Shown: positions 9,776-19,089 of the stretch, in pieces
Layout of the letters: the number at the start of each line of letters is the position of its first letter
Position numbering within the stretch: the stretch's first letter is position 1
Assembly (NCBI RefSeq): GCF_016909495.1
Contig: NZ_JAFBFW010000002.1
Span: 372,001-436,000, forward strand
From: Pantoea coffeiphila
Lineage (GTDB): Bacteria; Pseudomonadota; Gammaproteobacteria; Enterobacterales; Enterobacteriaceae
Length of the DNA stretch: 64,000 nucleotides
Direction: 5' to 3'
The notes under the pieces: model-generated
What the model was told of the DNA's origin: nothing
Databases searched by the model: none
Seen by the model: the letters and a program-made list of their open reading frames with translations, nothing else
Made by a program: the position numbers and the translations under genes

Positions 9776-10252
9776 ATGAAACTGTTTAGCACGAGTTTTA
9801 ACGATGGCGATAAGCTGCCGGAGCGCCAGGTATTAAATGCCATGGGCTACCAGGGTGAGAATTTGTCGCCGCATCTGGCGTGGGATGAGGTTCCGGCCGG
9901 AACCAAAAGCTTTGTGGTGACCTGCTACGATCCCGATGCGCCGACCGGCTCCGGCTGGTGGCACTGGGTGGTGGCAAACCTGCCTGCGGACACCCGCGAA
10001 CTGCCGGAGGGTGCCGGTTCTGGCGTCGCCGAACTGCCGACCGGATCGCTGCAAACCCGCACCGACTTCGGTAGTGCCGGTTACGGCGGCGCGGCACCGC
10101 CGAAAGGTGAACACCACCGCTATATTTTCACCGTTCACGCGCTGGACGTGGAAAAGCTGGACGTGGACGAGAACGCCAGTGCGGCAATGGTCGGCTTTAA
10201 CGTACATTTCCATACGCTGGGCAGCGCGGCGATTACCGCTATTTACGCCTGA
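9776..10252 (+). CDS. ybhB: PEBP-family protein YbhB
   Basis: This is a 158-residue phosphatidylethanolamine-binding / Raf-kinase-inhibitor-like protein, and the E. coli homologue is cytoplasmic and of unknown role. The ligand-pocket motifs CYDPDAPTGSGWWHWVV (about 46-62) and GEHHRYIFTVHAL (about 112-124) are intact. I chose the ATG at 9776 (MKLFSTSFNDGDKLPER) because AGGAGAAGG sits just upstream; an in-frame earlier codon at 9761 lacks a site. It stands alone after a 234-bp gap and converges with pgl across a bidirectional terminator. Confidence 0.93.
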   Translation: MKLFSTSFNDGDKLPERQVLNAMGYQGENLSPHLAWDEVPAGTKSFVVTCYDPDAPTGSGWWHWVVANLPADTRELPEGAGSGVAELPTGSLQTRTDFGSAGYGGAAPPKGEHHRYIFTVHALDVEKLDVDENASAAMVGFNVHFHTLGSAAITAIYA

Positions 10253-10352
10253 TCGGCGCTCAGAAATGGCGATCGCGCAGGCTATAATTCTGCGCGACCG
10301 CAAGATTTCGACGTTACGCGGCCATTATTCAAATCTGGCAGTCGTCGCGCAT

Positions 10353-10383
10353 AAAAAAAGGCAATCTTCGGATTGCCTTTTTT
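10353..10383. terminator. Bidirectional terminator between ybhB and pgl
   Basis: GGCAATC-TTCG-GATTGCC is flanked by seven A on the left and six T on the right, giving a stable UUCG-capped hairpin with a U-run on either strand. It serves the convergent genes ybhB and pgl. Confidence 0.93.
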
Positions 10384-10402
10384 ATTACCCGTCAACGGGC
10401 GA

Positions 10403-11389
10403 TCAGAGCGCGCTGATGGTGACCCACATCGGTCCCTGGCCTACCGCATAGCGCGCCAGCTCCTGCAACAAGCCGTTATCCGCGGCGATTTTGTACACCG
10501 CGATATGGTGCGATTTCTGACCTGCCGCAATCAGATACTGCCCGGTGCTGTCGATGTTAAAACCGCGCGGCTGGGTTTCCGTCTGCTGGTAGCCTTCAAT
10601 CGTCAGCGTCGCGCCGTCGTTGCCGATGCTGAACACGGTGATCACACTGGCAGTGCGATCGCAGCTGTAGAGGAAGCGGCCATCCGGGGTGATGTGGATG
10701 TCGGCCGCCCAGCGCGTGTCGCTGAAGCCTTCCGGCATCATATCCAGACTCTGCACCTTCTCGACTTTTTCACCCAGCGCCCAGACGTCGACGCTGCTGT
10801 CCAGTTCGTTGACGCAGTAGGCAAACTTCTGGTTCGGATGGAACACCATATGGCGCGGACCGGCACCGACGGTGGTATTCACTTCTGCCTGAGCGCGTGG
10901 AGTCAGCTCGCCGTTCTGCGCCAGCTCGAACAGCGCGATACGGTCCTGCTTCAGCGCCGGAACAAACAGCGTCCGGTTATCGAGGTCGATATTCGCCGAG
11001 TGGCAGCCGTCCAGACCCTTAATTACCTGAGCTGGTTCGCCCGGCAGACCATTGTCGCCAATCGGGCTGACGCTGACGCAGGCATCGTTATACGAACCGA
11101 CGAAGATAAAGCGCCCTTCACGGTCGGTGGAAATGTGGGTCGGGCTGCCCGGCAGCGATGCGTGCCCCGCTTCTTTCAGTTTGCCTTCACTGTCGATTTT
11201 ATACGCCAGCACGCGGAAGTCCGGACGGGCGCCCACGTACAGGAACGTTTTGTCCGGGCTGACCACCATTGGCTGAACCTGGCCCGGCGCATCGACAACC
11301 TGCAACAGCGTCAGCGCGCCATCCTCATTCAGCTGCCAGGCATGGATCTGCTGGCTCTCAGGGCTGGCGGTATAAACAACGTGTTTCAT
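10403..11389 (-). CDS. pgl: 6-phosphogluconolactonase
   Basis: Pgl hydrolyses 6-phosphogluconolactone in the oxidative pentose phosphate pathway. It is the seven-bladed beta-propeller type found in E. coli (328 versus 331 residues). [38 protein letters not shown] and [20 protein letters not shown] are conserved. AGGAG lies 7 bases before the ATG. It is monocistronic and divergent from ybhA. Confidence 0.96.
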   Translation of the reverse strand: MKHVVYTASPESQQIHAWQLNEDGALTLLQVVDAPGQVQPMVVSPDKTFLYVGARPDFRVLAYKIDSEGKLKEAGHASLPGSPTHISTDREGRFIFVGSYNDACVSVSPIGDNGLPGEPAQVIKGLDGCHSANIDLDNRTLFVPALKQDRIALFELAQNGELTPRAQAEVNTTVGAGPRHMVFHPNQKFAYCVNELDSSVDVWALGEKVEKVQSLDMMPEGFSDTRWAADIHITPDGRFLYSCDRTASVITVFSIGNDGATLTIEGYQQTETQPRGFNIDSTGQYLIAAGQKSHHIAVYKIAADNGLLQELARYAVGQGPMWVTISAL

Positions 11390-11502
11390 GAATGCTCCTT
11401 GTTAAGTCTTCGGGGTCGTAATCATTGATTGCGTTCGTCGGTTTTGTGGCCGGCGTCACAGGGTGTACACTCTTTAACTCACATTTAGTCACGGAAACGC
11501 AT

Positions 11503-12321
11503 ATGAGCTATCGCATCATCGCCCTTGATCTGGACGGCACGCTTTTAACGCCGAATAAAACCATTCTTCCCGAATCGCTGGAAGCGCTGGCTAAAGCGCG
11601 CCAGGCCGGGGTAAAAGTGTTGATCGTTACCGGTCGCCATCATGTTGCTATCCATCCTTTTTATCAGGCACTGGCGCTGGATACACCTGCAATCTGCTGT
11701 AATGGCACCTATTTGTATGATTACCAGGCGAAAAAAGTCTTACATTCCGATCCGCTGCCAAAAGATCAGGCGCAGCGCGTGATTGAAATGCTCGACGACG
11801 CCGCGATTCACGGCCTGCTGTATGTGGATGATGCCATGCTGTACCAGGCCGAAACCGGTCACGTGACCCGCACCATTAACTGGGGTCTGACGCTGCCTGA
11901 ATCCCAGCGTCCGACGTTCCTGCATGTCGACAGCCTGGCCGGTGCGGCGCAGAGCGCACAGTCGATCTGGAAATTTGCCGTTTCTCACCAGGACACGGCG
12001 GAACTGCAGCGCTTCGCGCAGAAGGTTGAGGATGAACTCGGCCTGGCCTGCGAGTGGTCGTGGCACGATCAGGTCGATATTGCCAAAGCCGGTAACAGCA
12101 AAGGCAAACGCCTGGCAGAATGGGTAGCCGCAGAAGGCTATCAGATGAGCGACGTGCTGGCCTTTGGCGACAACTACAACGACCTGAGCATGCTGGAAAC
12201 CGTGGGTCTGGGTGTGGCAATGGGCAACGCCGACGAGGCGATTAAAGCCCGCGCCGGGCGCGTGATCGGCACCAACCTTGAGCCGGGCATTGCCGAAACC
12301 ATTTACCGCGAAATTCTGTAA
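11503..12321 (+). CDS. ybhA: HAD-family phosphatase YbhA (pyridoxal phosphate phosphatase)
   Basis: This is a 272-residue Cof-type HAD hydrolase with the same length as E. coli YbhA, which dephosphorylates pyridoxal 5'-phosphate and other sugar phosphates in vitro. The nucleophile motif is D9-L-D11-G-T, followed by VTGRHH and the acidic AFGDNYNDLSML motif near residue 225. The start at 11503 gives MSYRIIALDLDGT; the reading frame extends 26 codons further upstream without a ribosome-binding site. Its stop codon directly abuts the modC stop on the other strand with no terminator between them. Confidence 0.93.
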   Translation: MSYRIIALDLDGTLLTPNKTILPESLEALAKARQAGVKVLIVTGRHHVAIHPFYQALALDTPAICCNGTYLYDYQAKKVLHSDPLPKDQAQRVIEMLDDAAIHGLLYVDDAMLYQAETGHVTRTINWGLTLPESQRPTFLHVDSLAGAAQSAQSIWKFAVSHQDTAELQRFAQKVEDELGLACEWSWHDQVDIAKAGNSKGKRLAEWVAAEGYQMSDVLAFGDNYNDLSMLETVGLGVAMGNADEAIKARAGRVIGTNLEPGIAETIYREIL

Positions 12322-13380
12322 TCAGGGCGTGATTGACACGCTTTTGATCTGCGCGTAAAGCAGCATATCCGGTTTAATTTCCAGTTCATCGCGGGCCCAG
12401 GGCGTGATACGCGCCCAAAGCTCGCTATCCCCGACCTGCAGCTTCACTTCCACCTGATTTTCGATCTCCAGCAGCTCCACCACCCTTGCCGGGATAACGT
12501 TGCGAATACTGCTGTTGACCGGTGGTTCCAGCACCAGCGAGACGTCCGCCGCATTAATACGGATGCGCATCGGCGTTTGTAACGGCGCAGCAATGCGACT
12601 GACCCAGATACGCTCCTCGCCCAGCGACAGCGCGGTCATCTCGTAGTGCGGATGCTGTTCCTGTACCTGCACGCGCAGCACGCTGCTCTGCTCGGCGCGC
12701 GGCAGCCACGGGCGCATGGCGCTGCTTGCCCATACGTCTTCCAACGGACCGTTGGCGATGACCGATCCTTTATCCAGCACCAGTACGTTTTCGGCCAGGT
12801 GCAGCAGCTCATCCAGGCTGTGGCTGACATAAAGCATCGGAATGTCGACCTCTTTCGCCAGCTTTTGCAGATAGGGCAGCAGCTCGCGCTTGCGCGGCAG
12901 ATCGAGCGAGGCCAGCGGTTCATCCATCAGCATGATCTCGGGTGCAGTCAGCAACGCACGGCCGATGGCAACGCGCTGTTTTTCACCGCCGGAGAGTGAC
13001 CACGGGAAACGGGACAGCAGCGGTTCGATGCCCAGCAGCTGAACCAGACTGTCGAACTGCGGGCGCATGCTTTTCGCCATGCCGTATTCCAGGTTGCCGC
13101 GCACCCGATAATGTGGGAACAGGCGCGCGTCCTGAAAAACATAGCCGACGCGGCGCTTTTCCGGCGGCAGCCAGATACCTTTAGCCGTATCGCTGAGCAC
13201 CCGGCCGTTGAGCACAATGCGCCCCTGCTGCGGCACCGTCAGCCCACCAATGGCGTTAATCAGCGAGGTTTTCCCCGCGCCGGACACGCCAAACACGGCG
13301 GTAATTCCCTTACCCGGCAGGCTGGTCTGCACATTAAGCAGGCAGTCGCCCAGCTGCTGGCTGAAATCGAGTTCTAACAT
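12322..13380 (-). CDS. modC: Molybdate ABC transporter ATP-binding protein
   Basis: ModC powers molybdate uptake through ModB. It is 352 residues, as in E. coli. Walker A is GVSGAGKTS (about 33-41), the signature [15 protein letters not shown], Walker [13 protein letters not shown], and the C-terminal third is a TOBE oxyanion-binding domain ([19 protein letters not shown]). Its ATG overlaps the modB stop (TAATG), so the two are translationally coupled. It is the last gene of modABC and ends immediately against ybhA. Confidence 0.96.
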   Translation of the reverse strand: MLELDFSQQLGDCLLNVQTSLPGKGITAVFGVSGAGKTSLINAIGGLTVPQQGRIVLNGRVLSDTAKGIWLPPEKRRVGYVFQDARLFPHYRVRGNLEYGMAKSMRPQFDSLVQLLGIEPLLSRFPWSLSGGEKQRVAIGRALLTAPEIMLMDEPLASLDLPRKRELLPYLQKLAKEVDIPMLYVSHSLDELLHLAENVLVLDKGSVIANGPLEDVWASSAMRPWLPRAEQSSVLRVQVQEQHPHYEMTALSLGEERIWVSRIAAPLQTPMRIRINAADVSLVLEPPVNSSIRNVIPARVVELLEIENQVEVKLQVGDSELWARITPWARDELEIKPDMLLYAQIKSVSITP

Positions 13381-14072
13381 TAAAGACCTAAACGCTTACG
13401 ACCCCAGCGGGTCAGCCATTCGGAAACAAGCAGAGAAAACAGCGCCAGCACGATAGCAATCACGCACAGTCTGGCGGCAGCGCCTTCTGCACCCGGCGTT
13501 TCAATCAGCGTATACATTGCCGACGGCAGCGTACGCGTTTCACCCGGGATATTGGAAACAAAGGTGATGGTGGCACCAAATTCGCCCAGAGAGCGGGCAA
13601 AAGCCAGCACCGTACCGACAATAATCCCCGGCAGGGTCAGCGGCAGCGTGATGGTCAGAAACACCCGCCAGCGCCCGGCACCCAGCGTGCGGGCTGCCTG
13701 CTCCAGCCGGGTATCAACCGCTTCCAGCGCCAGGCGAATGGCACGAACCATCAGCGGGAAGGCAATCACCGCCGAAGCCAGCGCGGCACCGCGCCAGCTA
13801 AAGGCAAAGCTGAAGCCAAACCAGTCATACAGGTATTCGCCAATCACACCGCGCCGCCCGAAGCCCAGCAGCAGCAGATAGCCCACCACCACTGGCGGCA
13901 GCACCAGCGGCAGGTGGATAATACTGTCGAGCAGAGTTTTACCGGGGAACTGACGGCGGACCAGCAGCCACGCCATCAGGATACCGAACGGCAGGCTGCA
14001 TGCCACCGCCACCACCGAGACTTTCAGGCTGAGCGCCACCGCCTGCCATTCGGGATCGCTGAGGAACATCAT
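13380..14072 (-). CDS. modB: Molybdate ABC transporter permease
   Basis: ModB is the inner-membrane channel subunit of the ModA2B2C2-type molybdate importer. The 230-residue protein is strongly hydrophobic with about five to six membrane segments. The cytoplasmic EAA-like loop [21 protein letters not shown] that docks to ModC is intact. The start overlaps the modA stop (ATGA). A second ATG follows directly, so the first residue could be either methionine. Confidence 0.95.
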   Translation of the reverse strand: MMFLSDPEWQAVALSLKVSVVAVACSLPFGILMAWLLVRRQFPGKTLLDSIIHLPLVLPPVVVGYLLLLGFGRRGVIGEYLYDWFGFSFAFSWRGAALASAVIAFPLMVRAIRLALEAVDTRLEQAARTLGAGRWRVFLTITLPLTLPGIIVGTVLAFARSLGEFGATITFVSNIPGETRTLPSAMYTLIETPGAEGAAARLCVIAIVLALFSLLVSEWLTRWGRKRLGL

Positions 14073-14842
14073 GACTTAGGCGCAAATCCATACTGTTTGA
14101 AAATCGCTGCCGCCTGTGGCCCCTTCAGGTAGTCATAAAAGGCGCTGACGCTGGCATTTTTATGATCTTTCACGATAGCTACCGGATATTCGACCGGCTT
14201 GTGGCTGTCAGCCGGGAAGGTGCCGACCACGGCGACTTTCTTGCTGGCTACCGCATCAGAACCGTAAACAATGCCGTACGGGGTTTCATCACGCTCGACC
14301 AGTGCCAGAGCGGCACGAACGCTGTTGCTGCGCGCCATCACCGGAGACAGCTGATCCCAGGCGCCCAGTTTTTCCAGCGCTTCTTTGGCATAGATACCGG
14401 CCGGAACGTGGTCAGGATCGCCCACCGCCAGGCGCTGGCCGTTCAGCAGCGTTTTCCAGTCGGTGGTTTTGCTGATATCCACTTTCTGCGCTTTGGCAGA
14501 GGCTGGCGCCACCAGCACCAGATCGTTACCCAGCAGAGTAAAACGGCTGGATTCATCGATGGTTTTCTTCTCTGCGGCGTAGTCCATCCACTGCTGGTCG
14601 GCAGAGATAAACAGATCGGCCGGAGCGCCCTGCTCAATCTGACGGGCCAGGGTAGAGGATGAAGCGAATGAGGAAACGATTTTGACATCTTTCCCTTTCT
14701 CATACTGGCTGGCGATATCCTGCAGGGCGTTGGTCAGCGAGGCCGCAGCAAAAACGGTAATGTTATCCGCGGCAACCGCGTGGCCACTGATGCTCAGGGT
14801 GACGACCGCAGCGGTCAGCCAGGTATTCATTTTTACAGACAT
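14069..14842 (-). CDS. modA: Molybdate-binding periplasmic protein
   Basis: ModA captures molybdate or tungstate in the periplasm and delivers it to ModBC. The 257-residue precursor has a Sec signal (hydrophobic TAAVVTLSISGHAVAA, cleavage near residue 24-25), followed by ITVFAAASLTNALQDIA, SSFASSSTLARQIEQGAPADLFISAD, DPDHVPAGIYAKEALEKLG and GIVYGSDAV, which form the oxyanion site in the family. The first ATG is favoured because GGAG lies 7 bases upstream; the second in-frame ATG is possible. It is the first gene of modABC, under a ModE site. Confidence 0.95.
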   Translation of the reverse strand: MSVKMNTWLTAAVVTLSISGHAVAADNITVFAAASLTNALQDIASQYEKGKDVKIVSSFASSSTLARQIEQGAPADLFISADQQWMDYAAEKKTIDESSRFTLLGNDLVLVAPASAKAQKVDISKTTDWKTLLNGQRLAVGDPDHVPAGIYAKEALEKLGAWDQLSPVMARSNSVRAALALVERDETPYGIVYGSDAVASKKVAVVGTFPADSHKPVEYPVAIVKDHKNASVSAFYDYLKGPQAAAIFKQYGFAPKS

Positions 14843-14861
14843 GCACTTCTCCAGAGAGGTT

Positions 14862-14887
14862 CGTTATGTAGGCAATAATATAGCGAT
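14862..14887 (-). promoter_or_regulatory. ModE-binding site in front of modA
   Basis: Read on the minus strand, ATCGCTATAT-N7-ACATAACG is an imperfect palindrome close to the E. coli modA ModE site (ATCGCTATATA, 6-7 bp, TATATAACGAT). It lies 20-45 bp upstream of the modA ATG, overlapping the likely promoter, which fits molybdate-dependent repression. Confidence 0.82.
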
Positions 14888-14969
14888 AGCGCGGCCGAAC
14901 GTCACAGAAAAATCGATGAAGAGGAACAGAACATTATTTGAGGTCAATTTCACAAAAGCGGATAGCGGG

Positions 14970-14997
14970 GAAAACAAACGCCCGGTAAACCGGGCGT
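14970..14997 (-). terminator. Intrinsic terminator of acrZ
   Basis: ACGCCCGGT-AA-ACCGGGCGT (14978-14997) forms a 9-bp stem. On the minus strand it is followed by TTTGTTTT. It lies directly downstream of acrZ. Confidence 0.88.
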
Positions 14998-15011
14998 GAG
15001 GGGAAAACGTG

Positions 15012-15164
15012 TTACTGCTGGTTTTTAACCGGGCGGTCACGGTGCCCGATTTTAGAAATGACGTTGAAGACTTCACCTAATCCATAAATCAGACCAAGGA
15101 TAATCGCCATCACAACCGGGACCATCAGGATCGCTACAGCCAGGCCTTTCAGTAATTCCAGCAT
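15012..15164 (-). CDS. acrZ: AcrAB-TolC efflux pump accessory small membrane protein
   Basis: AcrZ is a single-span inner-membrane peptide that binds AcrB and modulates export of some antibiotics. The 50-residue product keeps the family core ([12 protein letters not shown], then [20 protein letters not shown]), with a changed C-terminal tail. The ATG at 15164 is preceded by GAGG with 5-bp spacing; the longer frame upstream is not conserved. As in E. coli it lies between modA and modE and has its own terminator. Confidence 0.93.
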   Translation of the reverse strand: MLELLKGLAVAILMVPVVMAIILGLIYGLGEVFNVISKIGHRDRPVKNQQ

Positions 15165-15317
15165 GGAAGCCTCATTTCGCTGAACAAAAAAGTTATTGTA
15201 ACGACAGAACACAGGATTGCACTGACCTTTTGTGCTTTCGTGCTGAATTTATTCCCCACGCATCCGCATCCCCTGCTGCTACAATCCGGCAATGAGATGA
15301 TGAAAATGGAGAGCAAA

Positions 15318-16097
15318 ATGCAGGCCGAAATTGCCCTGATTCTGAAGTTACAGCAGCGGCTGTTTGCCGATCCGCGCCGTATTGAACTGCTGCGCCAGAT
15401 AAAGGAGAGCGGCTCGATCAGCCAGGGGGCGAAACTGGCAGGGATCAGCTATAAGAGCGCCTGGGATGCGATTAACGAGATGAACCAGCTGGCCGACCGC
15501 ACGCTGGTTGAGCGCGCCACCGGCGGTAAAGGCGGCGGCGGGGCCATCGTTACACCCTACGGCGAGCGGCTGATCCAACTCTATGCACTGCTGGAACAGA
15601 TTCAGCAGAAGGCATTTGATGTTTTACAGGACGATGCGCCACTCGGCAGCCTGCTGGGCGCAATCGCCCGCTTTTCACTGCAAACGAGCGCCCGAAACCA
15701 GCTGTACGGCACCGTCGTCAGCCGCGACAATCTGCCGGTACAGCAGCATGTTACGGTACAGCTGGCCGACGGTGACACCCAAATTAAGGTCGCATTGACC
15801 GAGCAGAGCGCCAACCGCCTGCAGCTGGCGGAGGGCAAAGAGGTGCTGGTGTTGATTAAAGCGCCGTGGGTTGGCATTACCCAGGAAAGCGTCAGCGCGG
15901 ACAATCTGCTGGCGGGCCACATCAGCCAGATCGAACAGGGTGAAAGCCGCAGCGAAGTGCTGGTGACGCTCGGCAGCGGTGAAACGCTCTGCGCCACCGT
16001 TGAAAATCAGCTTATCGCCCAGCAAAAACTGCAGCCCGGCTCTGCGGTGACAGCATATTTTAATGCCGATCGCGTCATCATCGCGACGCTGCTCTGA
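15318..16097 (+). CDS. modE: Molybdate-responsive transcriptional regulator
   Basis: ModE binds molybdate and represses modABC while activating molybdoenzyme genes. The 259-residue protein has an N-terminal winged helix with GSISQGAKLAGISYKSAWDAI as recognition region (about 32-52). The ERATGGKGGGGA loop follows, and two C-terminal TOBE domains bear SARNQLYG and KAPWVGITQ. I chose the ATG at 15318 (MQAEIALILKLQQRLF), with GGAGAG upstream, matching the E. coli start. It diverges from acrZ-modABC. Confidence 0.95.
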   Translation: MQAEIALILKLQQRLFADPRRIELLRQIKESGSISQGAKLAGISYKSAWDAINEMNQLADRTLVERATGGKGGGGAIVTPYGERLIQLYALLEQIQQKAFDVLQDDAPLGSLLGAIARFSLQTSARNQLYGTVVSRDNLPVQQHVTVQLADGDTQIKVALTEQSANRLQLAEGKEVLVLIKAPWVGITQESVSADNLLAGHISQIEQGESRSEVLVTLGSGETLCATVENQLIAQQKLQPGSAVTAYFNADRVIIATLL

Positions 16098-16171
16098 ATC
16101 ATCGGGCAGGATTTGACATTGTACGGCAGGAAGCCCCTAATAACCGTGTGATGCATAAAATGGAATGAATA

Positions 16172-17638
16172 ATGTCAATGTTGCAAATTACGCAAGGCAT
16201 ATTTCGCCTGAGCGATACCCGAACTCTGAACCTGAACGATCTGACTTTACGCGCCGGTGAAAGCTGGGCATTCGTCGGGGCCAACGGCAGCGGTAAGTCG
16301 TCGCTGGCCCGCGCCCTTTCCGGTGAGCTCCCCTCCTCTAAAGGCCAGGCGATCGGCGATTTCAGGCACCCCGTGCGCCTGTCGCTGGAACAGCTACAGA
16401 AACTGGTGGCCGACGAATGGCAGCGTAATAACACCGACCTGCTCAGCCCCGGCGAAGAAGATACCGGACGTACGGCGGCTGAGATTATTCAGGATGAGGT
16501 GCGCGACCCGGCGCGCTGCCAGCAGCTGGCGGAGAAGTTTGGCATTACCTACCTACTCGATCGCCGCTTCAAATACCTTTCCACCGGGGAAACGCGCAAA
16601 ACCCTGCTGTGCCAGGCGCTGATGGCGCAGCCCGACCTGCTGATCCTTGATGAACCGTTTGACGGGCTGGATGTGGCTTCGCGCGCTAATCTCGCCAGTG
16701 TGCTGGGGGAACTGCAGCGGCCTGATTTCACCCTGGTGCTGGTGCTGAATCGCTTTGATGATATCCCCGACTTCATTCAGCAGGTGGGCGTGCTGGCGGA
16801 GTGTCATCTCAGCCATACCGGCCCGCGTAAAGCGATCCTTGCCGAGGCGCTGGTCGCCCAGCTGGCGCACAGTGAAAAGCTGGACGGCATGACGCTGCCG
16901 GAACCCGACGACGCGGAGGCCATTCCCCAGCTGGCCGCCGACGCGCCGCTGATTGTGCTGCGCGACGGCGTTGTCTCCTATAACGATCGCCCGATCCTCC
17001 ACCATCTCGACTGGCAGGTCGATCGCCAGCAGCACTGGCAGATCGTTGGCCCGAACGGCGCCGGTAAATCGACGCTGCTCAGTCTGATCACCGGCGATCA
17101 TCCACAGGGCTACAGCAACGATCTGACGCTGTTTGGCCGCCGTCGCGGCAGCGGCGAAACCATCTGGGATATCAAACAGCATATCGGCTACGTCAGCAGC
17201 AGCCTGCATCTTGATTACCGGGTCAGCAGCAGCGTGCGCAATGTGATTATCTCCGGCTATTTTGATTCCATCGGCATCTACCAGGCCGTCTCGGATCGTC
17301 AGCAGGCGCTGGCAAAACAGTGGCTGCATCTGCTGGGCATGGAAAAACAGGGCGATACGCCGTTCCACGATCTCTCCTGGGGCCAGCAGCGGCTGGTACT
17401 GATCGCCCGTGCGCTGGTTAAACACCCGGCTCTGCTGATCCTCGACGAACCGCTACAGGGGCTGGACCCGATTAACCGCCTGCTGGTACGCCGCTTTGTC
17501 GATGTGCTGATCGGTGAAGGCCGCACTCAGCTGCTGTTTGTTTCCCACCACGCGGAAGATGCCCCGCAGTGCATTACCCATCGTCTGAGTTTTATTGCCG
17601 ATGGCGATCGCTACGGATATTTGCAGGAAACGCTGTAA
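16172..17638 (+). CDS. modF: Duplicated ABC ATPase ModF
   Basis: ModF has two fused ABC ATPase domains and no membrane part. E. coli modF lies in the modE operon, but its role in molybdate metabolism is unproven. The 488-residue product has Walker A GANGSGKSS (about 36-44) and GPNGAGKST (about 293-301). The signatures are LSTGETRK and LSWGQQR, and the Walker B motifs LLILDEPFDGLD and LLILDEPLQGLD. It follows modE by 74 bp on the same strand. In E. coli the next gene is galE, which is absent here. Confidence 0.94.
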   Translation: MSMLQITQGIFRLSDTRTLNLNDLTLRAGESWAFVGANGSGKSSLARALSGELPSSKGQAIGDFRHPVRLSLEQLQKLVADEWQRNNTDLLSPGEEDTGRTAAEIIQDEVRDPARCQQLAEKFGITYLLDRRFKYLSTGETRKTLLCQALMAQPDLLILDEPFDGLDVASRANLASVLGELQRPDFTLVLVLNRFDDIPDFIQQVGVLAECHLSHTGPRKAILAEALVAQLAHSEKLDGMTLPEPDDAEAIPQLAADAPLIVLRDGVVSYNDRPILHHLDWQVDRQQHWQIVGPNGAGKSTLLSLITGDHPQGYSNDLTLFGRRRGSGETIWDIKQHIGYVSSSLHLDYRVSSSVRNVIISGYFDSIGIYQAVSDRQQALAKQWLHLLGMEKQGDTPFHDLSWGQQRLVLIARALVKHPALLILDEPLQGLDPINRLLVRRFVDVLIGEGRTQLLFVSHHAEDAPQCITHRLSFIADGDRYGYLQETL

Positions 17639-17848
17639 TTCCTGCGCCGGGCGGGTTCGTTCGCGGACCTGCCCTGCCCTCCCCTCAATTCTGGTGGAAC
17701 TTACCCGGTGTTATTCTCTTCATACCCATTGGCACTCTTCCTTCCCGTTTCTGCATGACTTATCTCAAACACGGACGCGGCTCTACCTCTTCACTCCATT
17801 GCGTTTTATCCAGATTTACAGTGACCGGCACATGGTGTAAATCACATT

Positions 17849-17864
17849 GTGTAATCGCTACCAC
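17849..17864 (-). promoter_or_regulatory. GalR/GalS operator (OI-like)
   Basis: The minus-strand sequence GTGGTAGCGATTACAC differs at two positions from the E. coli gal internal operator (GTGGTAGCGGTTACAT, recalled). It lies about 180 bp upstream of galT, paired with a second operator centred 88 bp downstream. Confidence 0.72.
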
Positions 17865-17936
17865 TAATTCACTACCACAAGCTTGCGAAATTGTGGCCAC
17901 CCTTTACTCTTAGCGACATTGTCATTTTTAAAGCTT

Positions 17937-17952
17937 GTGTAAACGATTCCAT
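17937..17952 (+). promoter_or_regulatory. GalR/GalS operator (OE-like)
   Basis: GTGTAAACGATTCCAT differs at one position from the E. coli external gal operator (GTGTAAACGATTCCAC, recalled). The two operators could support a repression loop, although their order and 88-bp spacing differ from E. coli (about 114 bp). Confidence 0.75.
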
Positions 17953-18040
17953 TTTTTCCATTTCGATCACGCTTTCCGCACCGCGACTGTGCTATTTTTT
18001 TATCAGATCTGACGCAGACAGAAGGTATTCAGGACTTAAC

Positions 18041-19087
18041 ATGCAAAAATTTAATCCGGTGGATCATCCACATCGTCGCTACAATCCGCTGTCCGATCAG
18101 TGGATTCTGGTTTCCCCGCATCGCGCCAAACGACCATGGCAGGGCGCGCAGGAAACACCCTCGCAGGATAAGCTGCCTGCGCACGATCCCGACTGTTTTC
18201 TCTGCCCGGGCAATACCCGCGTAACCGGCGATAAAAATCCCGATTACACCAGCACCTATGTCTTTACCAACGACTTTGCGGCGCTGATGACCGATACGCC
18301 GGATGCCCCGGAAAGCGATGATTTACTGATGCGCTGCGAAAGCGCGCGCGGAACCAGCCGGGTGATCTGTTTTTCCCCCGATCACAGTAAAACCCTGCCG
18401 GAACTGACGCTCGATGGTCTGATTGATGTGGTGAAAACCTGGCAGGAACAAACCGCTGAGCTGGGCCAAAGCTATCCGTGGGTGCAGGTCTTTGAGAATA
18501 AAGGCGCGGCGATGGGCTGCTCCAACCCGCATCCGCACGGCCAGATTTGGGCCAACAGCTTCCTGCCGAATGAAGCGAAGCGCGAGGACGATCTGCAGCG
18601 TGCCTGGTATGCCAAAAACGGATCGCCAATGCTGGTTGATTACTGCGCACGCGAACTGCAGGACGGCAGCCGTACGGTAGTAGAAACCGAGCACTGGCTG
18701 GCCGTGGTGCCGTGGTGGGCGGCATGGCCGTTTGAAACCCTGCTGCTGCCGAAAGCCAGCGTGAAGCGCCTCACCGATCTCAGCGACGCGCAGCGCGACG
18801 ATCTGGCGCTGGCAATGAAAAAGCTGACCAGCCGCTATGACAACCTGTTCCAGTGCTCGTTCCCCTACTCCATGGGCTGGCACGGTGCGCCGTTTAACGG
18901 CGAAGACAACGAACACTGGCAGCTGCACGCACACTTCTATCCACCGCTGCTGCGTTCAGCAACGGTACGTAAATTTATGGTCGGCTACGAAATGCTGGCT
19001 GAAACTCAACGTGATTTAACGCCGGAACAGGCAGCCGAACGTCTGCGTGCCGTCAGCGATATCCATTTCCGCGAAACCGGAGCATAA
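18041..19087 (+). CDS. galT: Galactose-1-phosphate uridylyltransferase
   Basis: GalT exchanges UMP between UDP-glucose and galactose-1-phosphate in the Leloir pathway. The protein is 348 residues. The active-site triad H164-P165-H166 lies in [14 protein letters not shown], the zinc cysteines are C52 and C55 (DCFLCPG), and the C-terminal [20 protein letters not shown] is intact. The ATG at 18041 matches the E. coli start and has AGGA upstream. It now leads the operon, 2 bp before galK, because galE is missing. Confidence 0.97.
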   Translation: MQKFNPVDHPHRRYNPLSDQWILVSPHRAKRPWQGAQETPSQDKLPAHDPDCFLCPGNTRVTGDKNPDYTSTYVFTNDFAALMTDTPDAPESDDLLMRCESARGTSRVICFSPDHSKTLPELTLDGLIDVVKTWQEQTAELGQSYPWVQVFENKGAAMGCSNPHPHGQIWANSFLPNEAKREDDLQRAWYAKNGSPMLVDYCARELQDGSRTVVETEHWLAVVPWWAAWPFETLLLPKASVKRLTDLSDAQRDDLALAMKKLTSRYDNLFQCSFPYSMGWHGAPFNGEDNEHWQLHAHFYPPLLRSATVRKFMVGYEMLAETQRDLTPEQAAERLRAVSDIHFRETGA

Positions 19088-19089
19088 CC

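Larger units (their letters stand above)
17639..18040. other. 402-bp modF-galT interval lacking galE
   Basis: E. coli carries galE at the head of the gal operon. Here no galE reading frame or recognisable remnant is visible. The interval contains two GalR/GalS-type operators and an extended -10-like TGCTATTTT at about 17988, so it is the gal promoter region placed directly in front of galT. Confidence 0.7.

Noticed and set aside
17831-17846. CRP site in the gal promoter (half-site TCACA)
   Set aside because: Only one half matches; the other half has 2 of 5 bases.
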